A stretch of 59,799 nucleotides of DNA, from contig CANQMS010000013.1 in NCBI GenBank assembly GCA_947624995.1, forward strand, positions 1-59,799. The letters run 5' to 3'. Source of the DNA: an uncultured Clostridia bacterium (GTDB taxonomy: Bacteria; Bacillota; Clostridia; Oscillospirales; CAG-272). Below the pieces are notes generated by a model that saw nothing but the letters and a program-made list of their open reading frames with translations, did no database searches and was not told the origin of the DNA. Each line of letters opens with the position of its first letter. The first letter of the stretch is position 1. The translations under genes and the position numbers were made by a program. Below are positions 27,542 to 36,259 of this stretch, piece by piece.

Positions 27542-28330
27542 TTATCTCGCGCCCCCTTCTCTCGGACCTCTGTCCCCTCTGCCGCCGCGGCGTCTGTCTC
27601 CGCGGTCACCGCCGCGGTCGCGCCTGTCGCGCCTGTCGCCGCGCCTGTCACCGCGTCTGTCGCGCGGAGCTGCCGGAGCGTTGGAGCCGGATCTCTGGAT
27701 CTCGGGTAAGACCTCGCCCTTGTATATCCATACCTTGACGCCGATCTTTCCGTAAGTTGTGTTCGCCTCTGCGAAACCGTAATCAATGTCCGCGCGAAGC
27801 GTCTGCAGCGGGATCGTTCCCTCGTGGTAGTGCTCGATGCGGGCGATCTCGGCGCCGCCGAGACGACCGCTGCAGCACGTCTTGATTCCCTTCGCGCCGC
27901 ACTTCATCGTCCGTGCGATCGCCTGCTTCATCGCGCGCCTGAAACCGATCCTGCGCTCGAGCTGGTCGGCGATGTTCTCGGCGACGAGCTGCGCGTCCAT
28001 GTCTATCTGCCTGATCTCGACGACCGAGACGGACGCGGGCATACCCGCCATCTTCTCGATCTCGCCCTTCAGCTCATTGATCGCGGCGCCCTTCGGTCCG
28101 ATAACGATACCGGGCTTCGCGCAGTGGATCGTGACTTTGACTCTGTCGTTCGCGCGTTCGATCTCGATCTTCGGCACGCCCGCCTTATAGAGCTTCGTCT
28201 TCAGATATTTTCTTAATTTGTAGTCGGATACGAGAGTATCGCCGAACGTTTCGTCGGAGGCGTACCATCTCGAATCCCAGTCCTTGATAACGCCGACACG
28301 CATACCGTGCGGATTGACTTTCTGACCCAT
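27542..28330 (-). CDS. rpsC: 30S ribosomal protein S3 with an Arg/Gly/Asp-rich tail
   Basis: 262 residues. The KH domain has [11 protein letters not shown], and the C-terminal S3 domain has [17 protein letters not shown] and [15 protein letters not shown]3 guards the mRNA entry tunnel. The last 40 or so residues are a simple RDRRGD/RGG-like tail, longer than the short tail of Bacillus S3 (218 residues). Such tails are positively charged and probably flexible. The start MGQKVNPHG is at 28330; open sequence upstream belongs to rplV in another frame. Confidence 0.97.
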   Translation of the reverse strand: MGQKVNPHGMRVGVIKDWDSRWYASDETFGDTLVSDYKLRKYLKTKLYKAGVPKIEIERANDRVKVTIHCAKPGIVIGPKGAAINELKGEIEKMAGMPASVSVVEIRQIDMDAQLVAENIADQLERRIGFRRAMKQAIARTMKCGAKGIKTCCSGRLGGAEIARIEHYHEGTIPLQTLRADIDYGFAEANTTYGKIGVKVWIYKGEVLPEIQRSGSNAPAAPRDRRGDRRGDRRDRRDRGGDRGDRRRGGRGDRGPREGGAR

Positions 28331-28344
28331 TATTCGCTGCCTCC

Positions 28345-28680
28345 TTACTCTCTTTCCTTGACTTTGAGCGTGATATGGCACGTTCTCTTCCTGATGATGT
28401 CTCCGCTTCCCTTTGCCCTTGCGCTCATGCGCCTCATGGTCGGACCCGGGCAGACGAAGCACTCGGAAACGTAGAGGCTGTCCTTATCCATCTCAAAATT
28501 GTTCTCCGCGTTCGCGGTTGCGCTCTTTAAGAGCTTTATCAGGTCCTCGCAGATGCCCCTCGGCGTATTCTTGAGGATACCCATGGCAACGTCCACGTCC
28601 TTGCCGCGGATAAGATCGAGGACTCCCTTGACCTTGTTCGGGGACGTGCGCACATATTTCAAATATGCAACAGCTTCCAT
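28345..28680 (-). CDS. rplV: 50S ribosomal protein L22
   Basis: 111 residues. [20 protein letters not shown] and the C-terminal [21 protein letters not shown] (the loop that reaches the exit tunnel) identify it. I take the ATG at 28680, although AAGGAGG is 14 nt away, because it gives the usual N-terminus. Confidence 0.96.
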   Translation of the reverse strand: MEAVAYLKYVRTSPNKVKGVLDLIRGKDVDVAMGILKNTPRGICEDLIKLLKSATANAENNFEMDKDSLYVSECFVCPGPTMRRMSARAKGSGDIIRKRTCHITLKVKERE

Positions 28681-28699
28681 ATTATCGGTTATATCCTCC

Positions 28700-28981
28700 T
28701 TACTTGCCGTTGTTGGACGTCTTCGAGCCGGCGTGCCCCTTGAACGTGCGCGTAGGCGCAAATTCGCCGAGCTTGTGACCGACCATGTCCTCGGTGATGT
28801 AGACCGGGACGTGCTTCTTGCCGTCATGGACGGCGATCGTGTGACCTACGAACTCCGGGAAGATCGTCGACGAACGGCTCCACGTCTTGAGGACACGCTT
28901 TTCGCCCTTTTCGTTCATAGCGTTGATGCGAGAGAAGAGCTTCTCTTCAACGAACGGCGCTTTCTTCAAGCTTCTGCTCAT
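28700..28981 (-). CDS. rpsS: 30S ribosomal protein S19
   Basis: 93 residues. [18 protein letters not shown] and the conserved [18 protein letters not shown] near the end are diagnostic. S19 lies in the 30S head with S13. AAGGAGG precedes the ATG. Confidence 0.98.
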   Translation of the reverse strand: MSRSLKKAPFVEEKLFSRINAMNEKGEKRVLKTWSRSSTIFPEFVGHTIAVHDGKKHVPVYITEDMVGHKLGEFAPTRTFKGHAGSKTSNNGK

Positions 28982-28996
28982 TTTTCACTGTCCTCC

Positions 28997-29827
28997 TTAC
29001 TTACCGTTTCTGTGCCTTACGATATTCTTCTCGGTGCGGGCGTTCTTCTTCCTCGTCTTATATCCGAGAGCCGGCTTGCCCCACGGGGTAAGCGGACCGG
29101 GATGACCGATCGGGGACTTGCCTTCGCCGCCGCCGTGCGGGTGGTCGCACGGGTTCATGACGGAACCGCGCACCGTCGGGCGGATGCCCATGTGGCGCTT
29201 CTTGCCTGCTTTGCCGATCTTGACCGTGTCGTGCTCGATGTTCGAGACCTGACCGATCGTCGCCTTGCAGTCAAGGCGGACGCGGCGGACCTCGCCCGAG
29301 GGCAGACGCACCTGAGCCGTGCCGTTCTCCTTAGCCATGAGCTGCGCCTGCGCGCCCGCGGTGCGGACGAGCTGCGCGCCCTTGCCGGGATAGAGCTCGA
29401 TGTTGTGGATGATCGTACCGACGGGGATGTCGGAGATCGGGAGCGTGTTGCCGGGCTTGATGTCTATCTTCTCGCCCGAATAGAGCACGTCGCCCGTCCT
29501 GATGCCGACGGGAGCTATAATGTAGCTCTTCGTGCCGTCTTCGTACTGTAAGAGCGCGATATATGCGCTTCTGTTCGGGTCGTACTCGACGCCGACGACC
29601 GTCGCGGCGCCCGTGTTCTGGCGCTTGAAGTCGACGATGCGGTACTTGACCTTGTTCCCGCCGCCGTGGTGACGGACGGTGATCTTGCCGTTGTTGTTCC
29701 TGCCGGCGTGCTTCTTCTTGATGACGATCAGGCTCTTCTCGGGGGAGAACTTCGTGACCTCCTCGAAGGAAGACACCGTCATGCCGCGCCTGCCGGGAGT
29801 TGTGGGTTTATATTTGATCGTAGCCAT
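28997..29827 (-). CDS. rplB: 50S ribosomal protein L2
   Basis: 276 residues, full length. [18 protein letters not shown] near the N-terminus and the C-terminal [20 protein letters not shown] signature are present. L2 is needed for subunit joining and peptidyl-transferase activity. GGGAGG precedes the ATG. Confidence 0.99.
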   Translation of the reverse strand: MATIKYKPTTPGRRGMTVSSFEEVTKFSPEKSLIVIKKKHAGRNNNGKITVRHHGGGNKVKYRIVDFKRQNTGAATVVGVEYDPNRSAYIALLQYEDGTKSYIIAPVGIRTGDVLYSGEKIDIKPGNTLPISDIPVGTIIHNIELYPGKGAQLVRTAGAQAQLMAKENGTAQVRLPSGEVRRVRLDCKATIGQVSNIEHDTVKIGKAGKKRHMGIRPTVRGSVMNPCDHPHGGGEGKSPIGHPGPLTPWGKPALGYKTRKKNARTEKNIVRHRNGK

Positions 29828-29845
29828 TTTTCGTTCCTCCCGTTA

Positions 29846-30139
29846 TCAATACATGCCCTCGAAGAATTCGATCGGCTTCGAATCGGGCGTGAGCGTTACG
29901 ATCGCCTTTTTCCACGCTGCGGTGTAGCCCGTGCTGTAACGCAGCCTTTTCGGCTTTCTCTTCATGTTGATCGTGTTCACTGCCGAGACCTTGACGCCGA
30001 AGAGCTCCTCGACCGCGTGCGCGATCTCGGGCTTCGTCGCGCCCGTCGCAACGCGGAAGGTGTACTGCTTCCCGGCGAGCCGTGACATGCTTGCCTCGGT
30101 GATGATCGGGGCGATTATTACGTCTTCTGCGAATTTCAT
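29846..30139 (-). CDS. rplW: 50S ribosomal protein L23
   Basis: 97 residues. DVIIAPIITEASM at the start and VSAVNTINMKRKPKRLR in the middle match L23, which docks trigger factor and SRP at the tunnel exit. Its ATG overlaps the rplD stop (ATGA). Confidence 0.98.
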   Translation of the reverse strand: MKFAEDVIIAPIITEASMSRLAGKQYTFRVATGATKPEIAHAVEELFGVKVSAVNTINMKRKPKRLRYSTGYTAAWKKAIVTLTPDSKPIEFFEGMY

Positions 30140-30759
30140 GCGTAGACCTCCTCGATTTTTTCTACTGCGTCGCGGGCGACGATCAGAGAATCACAGTTGA
30201 GGATATCGTAGGCACAGATCGAATTGTGCTGCGCCGTTTTGACGTTCGGAATGTTCGCGAGGGACTTTATCGTCTTCTCGTCGACGCCGCCGAGAACGAC
30301 GAGCGCCTTTTTCTTCGCGCCGACAGCCGAGAGCATGTTCACCATGGTCTTCGTCTTGTATTCCTCCGCCGCGATCCTGTCGACAACGATCATGTCTCCG
30401 TCCGCGACCTTGCTCGAAAGAGCGGAGAACATCGCCGCACGGCGCACCTTCTTGTTGAGGGTGATGCGGTACGACCTCGGCTTCGGACCGAGAGCCACGC
30501 CGCCGTGTACGAACTGAGGCGCGCGGCGCGAGCCCTGTCTCGCTCTGCCCGTTCCCTTCTGTCTCCACGGCTTCTTTCCGCCGCCGCTGACTTCCGTTCT
30601 CGTGAGCGTGGACTGCGTGCCCTGTCTCTGATTCATAAGATACGCTCTTACTGCTGCATGGAGGACCGCGCCGTTGACCTCGGCTGCGAATATCTTATCG
30701 GATAATGCGATCTCGCCGACTGCCTTGCCGGTCATATCGACCACTTTTAAGTTTGGCAT
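30136..30759 (-). CDS. rplD: 50S ribosomal protein L4
   Basis: 207 residues. The extended loop GGGKKPWRQKGTGRARQGSR-like sequence and FVHGGVALGPKPRSY are diagnostic. L4 lines the exit tunnel. In gammaproteobacteria it also represses the S10 operon through the leader; whether that happens here is not known. GAGGAGG precedes the ATG. Confidence 0.98.
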   Translation of the reverse strand: MPNLKVVDMTGKAVGEIALSDKIFAAEVNGAVLHAAVRAYLMNQRQGTQSTLTRTEVSGGGKKPWRQKGTGRARQGSRRAPQFVHGGVALGPKPRSYRITLNKKVRRAAMFSALSSKVADGDMIVVDRIAAEEYKTKTMVNMLSAVGAKKKALVVLGGVDEKTIKSLANIPNVKTAQHNSICAYDILNCDSLIVARDAVEKIEEVYA

Positions 30760-30774
30760 TGTTCCATCCTCCTC

Positions 30775-31407
30775 TTACGCTTTTACGCTGTCGCGGATGA
30801 ACACGATCCCGCCGCGCGCGCCGGGGACGGCGCCCTTGACGGCGATGAGGTTCTTGTCCGCGTCAACCTTGACGACGGCGAGATTCAGGACGGTGACCTG
30901 TTCGTTTCCGTACTGACCTGCCATCTTTTTGTTCTTGAAAACTCTCGACGGGGATGAGTTCGCGCCCATCGAACCGACCTCGCGGTGGATAGGACCCGTA
31001 CCGTGCGTCATACGGAGCGTTGCGTTGCCCCATCTCTTGACTGCGCCCGTGTATCCGCGACCCTTCGTGATCCCTGTGATGTCGACCTTTTCGCCTGCGG
31101 CGAAGGTATCGGCGGAGATCACCGAGCCGGCTTCAAGCGCGCTGCAATCTTCAAGACGGAACTCCTTCAGGTGACGCTTCGCCGTCACGCCCGCCTTTGC
31201 AAAATGACCCTTTTCCGGTCTCGTCGCCGCGGAATCCTTCTTGTCCGCGAAGCCGAGCTGAACGGCGTCATAGCCGTCGTGTTCCGCGGTCTTCTTCTGG
31301 ACAACGGAGCACGGACCTGCCTCGATGACGGTCACGGGGATCATGTTCCCGGCGTCGTCGAAGATCTGAGTCATTCCGAGCTTTTTGCCGATTATGGCTT
31401 TCTTCAT
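30775..31407 (-). CDS. rplC: 50S ribosomal protein L3
   Basis: About 210 residues. IGKKLGMTQIFDDAGNMIPV at the start and GTGPIHREVGSMGANSSPSR near residue 150 are family signatures. L3 is an early assembly protein near the peptidyl-transferase centre. Two ATGs lie two codons apart. AGGAGG is only two nt from the first (31413) but eight from the second (31407), so I choose the second. Confidence 0.98.
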   Translation of the reverse strand: MKKAIIGKKLGMTQIFDDAGNMIPVTVIEAGPCSVVQKKTAEHDGYDAVQLGFADKKDSAATRPEKGHFAKAGVTAKRHLKEFRLEDCSALEAGSVISADTFAAGEKVDITGITKGRGYTGAVKRWGNATLRMTHGTGPIHREVGSMGANSSPSRVFKNKKMAGQYGNEQVTVLNLAVVKVDADKNLIAVKGAVPGARGGIVFIRDSVKA

Positions 31408-31507
31408 TTTCATTTCCTCCTGTGGATTCGGCTATTGGTCAACGCTTTGGTAGATGGCGGGAGCCGCCCGCCGGCGCTGACATGACCTAACCTCGAACCG
31501 TGCGCGA

Positions 31508-31537
31508 ATTATATAATGTAAATTTCCGCGTCGTCAT
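31508..31537 (-). promoter_or_regulatory. Possible internal promoter upstream of rplC
   Basis: Minus strand: ATGACG (31532-31537), 18-nt spacer, consensus TATAAT (31508-31513). It lies in the unusually long (about 150 bp) rpsJ-rplC gap. The -35 match is weak (four of six). Confidence 0.35.
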
Positions 31538-31560
31538 TCGGATCGGCGGCTGTTTTGCGA

Positions 31561-31872
31561 TCAGTACTTGACGTCGATCGCGACCCCTGCGGGGAGTTCG
31601 ACCTTCAGAAGCGCCTCTATGACGCGCTCGGAAGGCTTTGAGATAACGATAAGTCTCTTGTGTGTTCTTTGTTCGAACTGCTCGCGGCTGTCCTTGTCTT
31701 TGTGGACCGCGCGCAGGATCGTTACGACTTCCTTCTCCGTGGGGAGCGGGATCGGACCCGAGACCTCGGCGCCGTTTGCCTTTGCCGCCTCGACGACCTT
31801 CACAGCCGCCGCGTCCACGAGCGTGTGATCGTAACCCTTGATACGAACGTTGACCTTTTCGTTAGCTGCCAC
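31561..31872 (-). CDS. rpsJ: 30S ribosomal protein S10
   Basis: 103 residues, first gene of the ribosomal cluster. [36 protein letters not shown] and [14 protein letters not shown] are diagnostic. S10 also acts as NusE in antitermination. The start codon is GTG at 31872, with GGAGG nine nt upstream. tuf, fusA and rpsLG, which often precede it, are not found upstream in this window. Confidence 0.98.
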   Translation of the reverse strand: MAANEKVNVRIKGYDHTLVDAAAVKVVEAAKANGAEVSGPIPLPTEKEVVTILRAVHKDKDSREQFEQRTHKRLIVISKPSERVIEALLKVELPAGVAIDVKY

Positions 31873-32128
31873 TTTTGCTGCCTCCTATATTGTATTTGAT
31901 TTGGGGGCGATGCTGCACACGGCTCCGAGCGTATCAGCAGGCATCAAAAATATTGCGCCGGCAGCGGCGACACAGAGCCGCGCCGATGCTCAAACGGGAG
32001 CTGATACCGAGCCGAGACTGCATCCGGCTCGCCCGACTCGCAGGTCGGACATACTCTGCGGAAATTCCCCGCAAAAGCGCGTAAAACGGCGCTTTTGCAG
32101 CCACCTTCCGCCTCATCGCACACCAAGC
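31873..32128 (-). promoter_or_regulatory. Long structured leader of the ribosomal-protein operon
   Basis: About 255 nt of untranslated leader lies between the predicted transcription start and the rpsJ GTG. It can form several hairpins. One perfect 10-bp stem is GCAAAAGCGC (32071-32080) with GCGCTTTTGC (32089-32098). Smaller ones are CCGAC/GTCGG and CGAGCC/GGCTCG near 32012-32050. No open frame with a ribosome site is seen. A ribosomal-protein-binding leader is a reasonable inference, not shown. Confidence 0.45.
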
Positions 32129-32134
32129 TTTAGA

Positions 32135-32163
32135 ATTATACTACAAAAAAAGCGCCATATCAA
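32135..32163 (-). promoter_or_regulatory. Sigma-A promoter of the S10-spc-alpha cluster
   Basis: Minus strand: TTGATA (32158-32163), exactly 17 nt with a T-rich run, TATAAT (32135-32140). It is the best match to consensus ahead of rpsJ and probably drives the whole 16-kb cluster. Confidence 0.75.
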
Positions 32164-32274
32164 GCGCTTTCCGAAAATAATCCTCGATTTTCTCAAATTT
32201 TCCGTGTAGAAATTTTGCCGCGTTTTCGCCCTTATTTTTGTGCATTTTGTATACAGCGACATCAAACGAGCCGA

Positions 32275-32294
32275 GGGGCGGGTCTCCCCGCCCC
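32275..32294. terminator. GC-rich hairpin after xylB
   Basis: GGGGCGGG (32275-32282) pairs with CCCGCCCC (32287-32294) around TCTC. It lies 15 bp past the xylB stop on the minus strand. Only a short T-run follows, so it is a probable but not strong terminator. Confidence 0.55.
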
Positions 32295-32309
32295 ATCACC
32301 GTTTCTGAT

Positions 32310-33845
32310 TCACATCGCGGCGAGCGCGCCGAATTCGTCCTTCAGGCGCCCGTAGAGGCGCGTGTATACGCGGTAGAGCTCGCCGTACCGCCCGGAGCGC
32401 TCCGCGTCCGGCTCGCACACCGTGCCATCTCCGATGACGGCGCCGCACGCTTCCCCTACATTTTTATATATCCCCGCGCCGACGGCGGCGAGGATCGCCG
32501 CGCCGAGCGCGCCGCCCTCGTTTGACGCCGCGGTCCGCACGGGGCAGCCGAACACGTCCGCCAGCATCTGCCGCCAGAGCCTGCTCGACGCGCCGCCGCC
32601 GCACGCCATCATGTCCCCGACGGTGACGCCCGCCGCCGAGAACAGCTCGAGGCTGTCCCGCAGCGCGAACGTCACGCCTTCCATGACGGCGCGGAGCATG
32701 TCGCCGCGCGTGTGCGTCGAGGACAGCCCGATGAACGCTCCGCGCGCGAACGGGTCGAGGTGCGGAGTCCGCTCGCCCATGAGATAGGGCAAAAACAAGA
32801 GCTTCCCCGAGCCGACCGGGGACTTTGCAGCCAGCTCGTCCATTACCTTGTATACGTCGACGCCCCGCCTGTCCGCCTCCGCCTGCTCGGCGGCGCAGAA
32901 GTTGTCGCGGAACCACCGCAGCGACAGCCCCGCCGACTGGATGACGCCCATCACGTGCCACTCGCCGGGCACCGCCGCGCAGAAGCTGTGGATCCTGCCC
33001 TCCGGGTCGCACGACAGCTCCGGGCTGTGCGCGAAGACGACGCCGCTCGTTCCTATCGTCGTGAACGCGCGCCCACCGGACACGACGCCGCAGCCGACGG
33101 CGGCAGCCGCGTTGTCGCCCGCGCCGCCGACGACGGGGATTCCCGCGCGCAGCCCCACGACCTCCGCCGCGGACGCGGAGAGGACCCCCGTCACCTCCGG
33201 GGACTCGTAAACGGTCCCGAGCATTCCGCGCTCGACTCCGAGCGCGTCCGTCACCTCCGCCGACCACGTCCTGCGCGCTATGTCGAGTAGCTGCATCCCG
33301 GACGCGTCCGAGACGTCCGTCGCCCGCTCGCCCGTCAGCATGAATCTTATGTAGTCCTTCGGCAGAAGGATCGTTTTGCACTTTTCATATATTTCCGGCT
33401 CGTGCTCGCGCACCCACAAAATCTTTGACGCCGTGAATCCCGTCAGCGCCGGGGATTTCGTGATCTCCATCAGCCTGCCGTGCCCGACGAGCTCCTCGAT
33501 CTCCCGGCACTGCTCATTCGTCCGCTGGTCGCACCATATTATCGAGCGGCGGAGCACCTCGCCGTCGCCGCCGAGCATGACGAGTCCGTGCATCTGCCCC
33601 GAGAGCCCGATCCCGGCGATGCTCTCCCTGTCGGCGTCCGCGGTCACGGCGCGTATGCCCTCGACCGCCGCGCGCCACCAGTCGCCCGGGTCCTGCTCCG
33701 CCCAGCCCTCGTGCGGCTGATATAGCGGGTATTCGACCGTCTTCGACGCGACCTTTCCGCCCGCCTCGTCAAACAGTACCGTCTTCGTCCCCGACGTCCC
33801 GATGTCGATCCCGATCACGTACTTCATTTTCCGCATTTTCTGCAT
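32310..33845 (-). CDS. xylB: Xylulokinase (FGGY carbohydrate kinase)
   Basis: About 505-511 residues. It phosphorylates D-xylulose to xylulose 5-phosphate for the pentose phosphate pathway. The first ATP-site motif is YVIGIDIGTSGTKTVLFDE. LSGQMHGLVML and WCDQRTNEQ are xylulokinase-like, and VVGGAGDNAAAAVGCGVV and GGGASSRLWRQMLADVFG complete the FGGY plan. Starts at 33845, 33836 and 33827 are all possible; the last gives the usual N-terminus. Its 5' end overlaps the lnt 3' end by up to 77 bp. No xylose isomerase or transporter is adjacent. Confidence 0.92.
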   Translation of the reverse strand: MQKMRKMKYVIGIDIGTSGTKTVLFDEAGGKVASKTVEYPLYQPHEGWAEQDPGDWWRAAVEGIRAVTADADRESIAGIGLSGQMHGLVMLGGDGEVLRRSIIWCDQRTNEQCREIEELVGHGRLMEITKSPALTGFTASKILWVREHEPEIYEKCKTILLPKDYIRFMLTGERATDVSDASGMQLLDIARRTWSAEVTDALGVERGMLGTVYESPEVTGVLSASAAEVVGLRAGIPVVGGAGDNAAAAVGCGVVSGGRAFTTIGTSGVVFAHSPELSCDPEGRIHSFCAAVPGEWHVMGVIQSAGLSLRWFRDNFCAAEQAEADRRGVDVYKVMDELAAKSPVGSGKLLFLPYLMGERTPHLDPFARGAFIGLSSTHTRGDMLRAVMEGVTFALRDSLELFSAAGVTVGDMMACGGGASSRLWRQMLADVFGCPVRTAASNEGGALGAAILAAVGAGIYKNVGEACGAVIGDGTVCEPDAERSGRYGELYRVYTRLYGRLKDEFGALAAM

Positions 33846-35457
33846 CTGCCTTTCTGTTCATACGTTTTGTTTTACAGTCGCCTATAATATTTGCAATGAC
33901 GCATACGGCGGCAAAGATCCCCGCCGCGTATACAAACGCGTTGCCGATGTATGAGTAGAGCGTCCGCGTCGACCGCATCCCGACCTCGCCTATCGCAAAT
34001 CCCCTCGTCTTAGGCTCGATCGACGAGATTATCTCTCCCGTCGGGGAGATGATGCACGAGAATCCCGTGTTGCCCGCGCGGCAGACGTATCTGTCGCACT
34101 CGACGGCGCGGAGCACCGCCTGCGCCGTGTGCTGCCTGATCGCGGCGCTGCCGTCGAACCACGAATCGTTCGTCGACACGGTCAGAAGCTCCGCCCCGCA
34201 GCGGACGCCGTCGAGCGCCACGCTCTCGTAGATCGAATCGAAGCAGACCATGCCTCCTATTTTTCCGTACTTCGTCACGAGCGTGTGACCCGGCTCGCCG
34301 ACGGAGACGTTCCCGTCAAACAGTCCGAGCTCCGCGAGCGGCGGCACGAGCGTGCGGAACACCGCCTCGAACGGGACGAACTCGCCGAACGGAACGAGGT
34401 GCTGCTTGAAATATACGTTTTCGGTGTCGAGTCCGCCGTCCGCGTCGACTGTCACGATGGCGTTGTGATCGAGGTTTTCGCCCGCGTCCCAGAATCCGGT
34501 CGCGAGCAGCACGATGTCATTCTCGCTCGAAAGCGACTCCATCTCCTCCCGCATCGTGTTTTCGCCGTTGATCGACGCGGGTATCGCCGTTTCGGGGAAG
34601 ACGGCGAGCTCGGCGCCCGCCGCCTTCGCCTCGGCTGTCAGCTCCGAATATATCGACAAGAGCCCGAGATATCTGCTCTCACCTTCGCCGGACCACTTTT
34701 CCTTTGAGGAGACGTTGCCTTGGAGCACCGCGACCGTGACCGTGTCCCCTTCGCTCTTTCCTTCCTTTATATATATGCGAACGGCGCCGAAAAGGATGTT
34801 CGCCCCGGCAATGATGACGGCGGCGGACAGCGCGGCGGCGGCGCGGCGGCTGTTTTTTTCCCGCAGCGCCATGATCGCGAGCGCAATATATCCGTTCACG
34901 GCGGCAATAATAAATGAAACGAAGTACGGTCCGAACAGCGACGCCGACCCGACCGCCGCCGGGAAAAACGCCTGCCCTATCGCGAGCCGCCCCCACGGGA
35001 CGCCCGCCCACGTCAGCGACTGGATCCATTCAAACAGCGCGAGCACCGCCGCGTAAGCCGCCGGTGCCGCCGCTCTCGGCTTCCCGTCCCGGCAGAGCCG
35101 GGGCGAGCGCGACATATAAAGGAAGAGCGGGACCTGCAAAAGCGCCGCCGACGCCTGCCACAGCGGCAGCCCGAGCCACGCGACCGTGACGACCGCGAGC
35201 GCCGACCCCTTCGAGATGCCCGTGAATTCGAGCGGGTACATCTGCAAGAACCAGTGCCAGACGGCGAGGTAATATACGTAAAAAAAGAGGAACCCGAGCC
35301 TCATCCCGCGCCGCAGCCATTTTTTCTCTCCCATCTCCGAGAAGAGCACGAGCATAAACGGCACGAGCGAGACAAACTCAAGCGCGGACGGCAGATAGTA
35401 CGAGACGACCGCCCCGGTCACCGCCGCCGATATTATGACCGCTCCCGCCCTTTTCAT
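33769..35457 (-). CDS. lnt: Apolipoprotein N-acyltransferase
   Basis: 562 residues. The N-terminal third has about six membrane helices, and a nitrilase-like catalytic domain follows from about residue 235. The Glu-Lys-Cys triad is visible: Glu in VFPETAIP (near 286), Lys in YFKQHLVPFGEF (near 352) and Cys in GGMVCFDSIYE (near 402). A last membrane helix lies near 515-535. Lnt N-acylates diacylglyceryl lipoproteins. It is classically Gram-negative but also found in some Firmicutes. This genome encodes many lipoproteins nearby that would be substrates. AGGAGG lies seven nt before the ATG. The C-terminal tail is charged and overlaps xylB. Confidence 0.92.
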   Translation of the reverse strand: MKRAGAVIISAAVTGAVVSYYLPSALEFVSLVPFMLVLFSEMGEKKWLRRGMRLGFLFFYVYYLAVWHWFLQMYPLEFTGISKGSALAVVTVAWLGLPLWQASAALLQVPLFLYMSRSPRLCRDGKPRAAAPAAYAAVLALFEWIQSLTWAGVPWGRLAIGQAFFPAAVGSASLFGPYFVSFIIAAVNGYIALAIMALREKNSRRAAAALSAAVIIAGANILFGAVRIYIKEGKSEGDTVTVAVLQGNVSSKEKWSGEGESRYLGLLSIYSELTAEAKAAGAELAVFPETAIPASINGENTMREEMESLSSENDIVLLATGFWDAGENLDHNAIVTVDADGGLDTENVYFKQHLVPFGEFVPFEAVFRTLVPPLAELGLFDGNVSVGEPGHTLVTKYGKIGGMVCFDSIYESVALDGVRCGAELLTVSTNDSWFDGSAAIRQHTAQAVLRAVECDRYVCRAGNTGFSCIISPTGEIISSIEPKTRGFAIGEVGMRSTRTLYSYIGNAFVYAAGIFAAVCVIANIIGDCKTKRMNRKADAENAENEVRDRDRHRDVGDEDGTV

Positions 35458-35486
35458 GAATGCGCCTCCTCAAAGTCGATACAATC

Positions 35487-35515
35487 ATTATAATATGGAT
35501 TTGAACAGTTGTAAA
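35487..35515 (-). promoter_or_regulatory. Sigma-A promoter for lnt-xylB
   Basis: Minus strand: TTTACA (35510-35515), 17 nt, TATAAT (35487-35492), just upstream of the lnt ribosome site. The 77-bp overlap with xylB implies one transcript. Confidence 0.7.
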
Positions 35516-35517
35516 TA

Positions 35518-35555
35518 TCCGGGGAGACCTTTTTTGGGAAAAAGGTCTCCCCGGA
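35518..35555. repeat. Perfect 17-bp palindrome, probably a dispersed hairpin element
   Basis: TCCGGGGAGACCTTTTT (35518-35534) and its exact complement (35539-35555) enclose TGGG. It lies between the divergent lnt and sigma-factor genes, where a terminator is not needed. ACCCCATCCAAAAAACTTTT follows. The form suggests a repeated mobile palindrome; a role as an operator is also possible. Confidence 0.6.
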
Positions 35556-35584
35556 CCCCATCCAAAAAACTTTTATACTTCGGC

Positions 35585-35613
35585 TTGTATGCGCGCCTGC
35601 GCTATGCTATAAT
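35585..35613 (+). promoter_or_regulatory. Promoter for the first ECF sigma gene
   Basis: TTGTAT (35585-35590), 17 nt, TATAAT (35608-35613). It is sigma-A-like in form. The leader to the ATG at 35699 is about 80 nt. Confidence 0.6.
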
Positions 35614-35698
35614 TTTTTCACGGGGGCGCGCAAATTCCGAGTTTTTTCTGTCTATTATATTATAGAGCGCTCAAAAAAAGCAGAGGGGAGGTTCCGAT

Positions 35699-36259
35699 AT
35701 GACAGAGGACAGGATCGTGGAGCTTTTCTTTCAAAGGGATGAGTCCGCGATCGCCGAGGTCGAAAAACGCTTCGGGAAGCTGATATATTCGATCTGCTTC
35801 AGCACCCTTGGCAACAGGGAGGACAGCGAGGAATGCCGGAATACCGTCTACGCGCGCCTGTGGAACAGCATCCCTCCGGCAAGACCGTCCTCGCTCAAGG
35901 CGTACCTGATCCGCGTCTCCGAAACGGTGTCGTACAACAGGTGCGACCGCGACCGTAGCAAGCGGCGCGTCCCGCCCGGGCAGACCTCGCCCCTCGACGA
36001 CTTTTCCGATTTTTTGGCGGACGGTCATTCTCTTGATGACGAGCTTGATGCCCGCGAGGTGACGCGCACCGTAAACGCCTTCATACGCCGACAGCCGAAG
36101 ACGGGACAGCGTATATTTGTGCTCCGATATTTTTATCAGATGTCGGTCGCCGCGATCGCCGAAGACATAGGAAAAAAGCCCGGCTATGTCAGAGGGCAGC
36201 TCGGCAAAATGAAAGAAGCTCTCCGGGCGGAATTGACCGAAGGAGGTCTTTTACCGTGA
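35699..36259 (+). CDS. ECF-type RNA polymerase sigma factor (first of two)
   Basis: 186 residues. Region 2 is RIVELFFQRDESAIAEVEKRFG to RNTVYARLWNSIPP (about 5-65). Region 4 is RIFVLRYFYQMSVAAIAEDIG to YVRGQLGKMKEAL (about 138-180). It should redirect RNA polymerase to a small regulon in response to an envelope signal. GGGAGG precedes the ATG by eight nt. Its stop overlaps the GTG start of the next gene (GTGA), the coupling expected of a sigma/anti-sigma pair. It is paralogous to the sigma factor at 37230. Confidence 0.88.
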   Translation: MTEDRIVELFFQRDESAIAEVEKRFGKLIYSICFSTLGNREDSEECRNTVYARLWNSIPPARPSSLKAYLIRVSETVSYNRCDRDRSKRRVPPGQTSPLDDFSDFLADGHSLDDELDAREVTRTVNAFIRRQPKTGQRIFVLRYFYQMSVAAIAEDIGKKPGYVRGQLGKMKEALRAELTEGGLLP

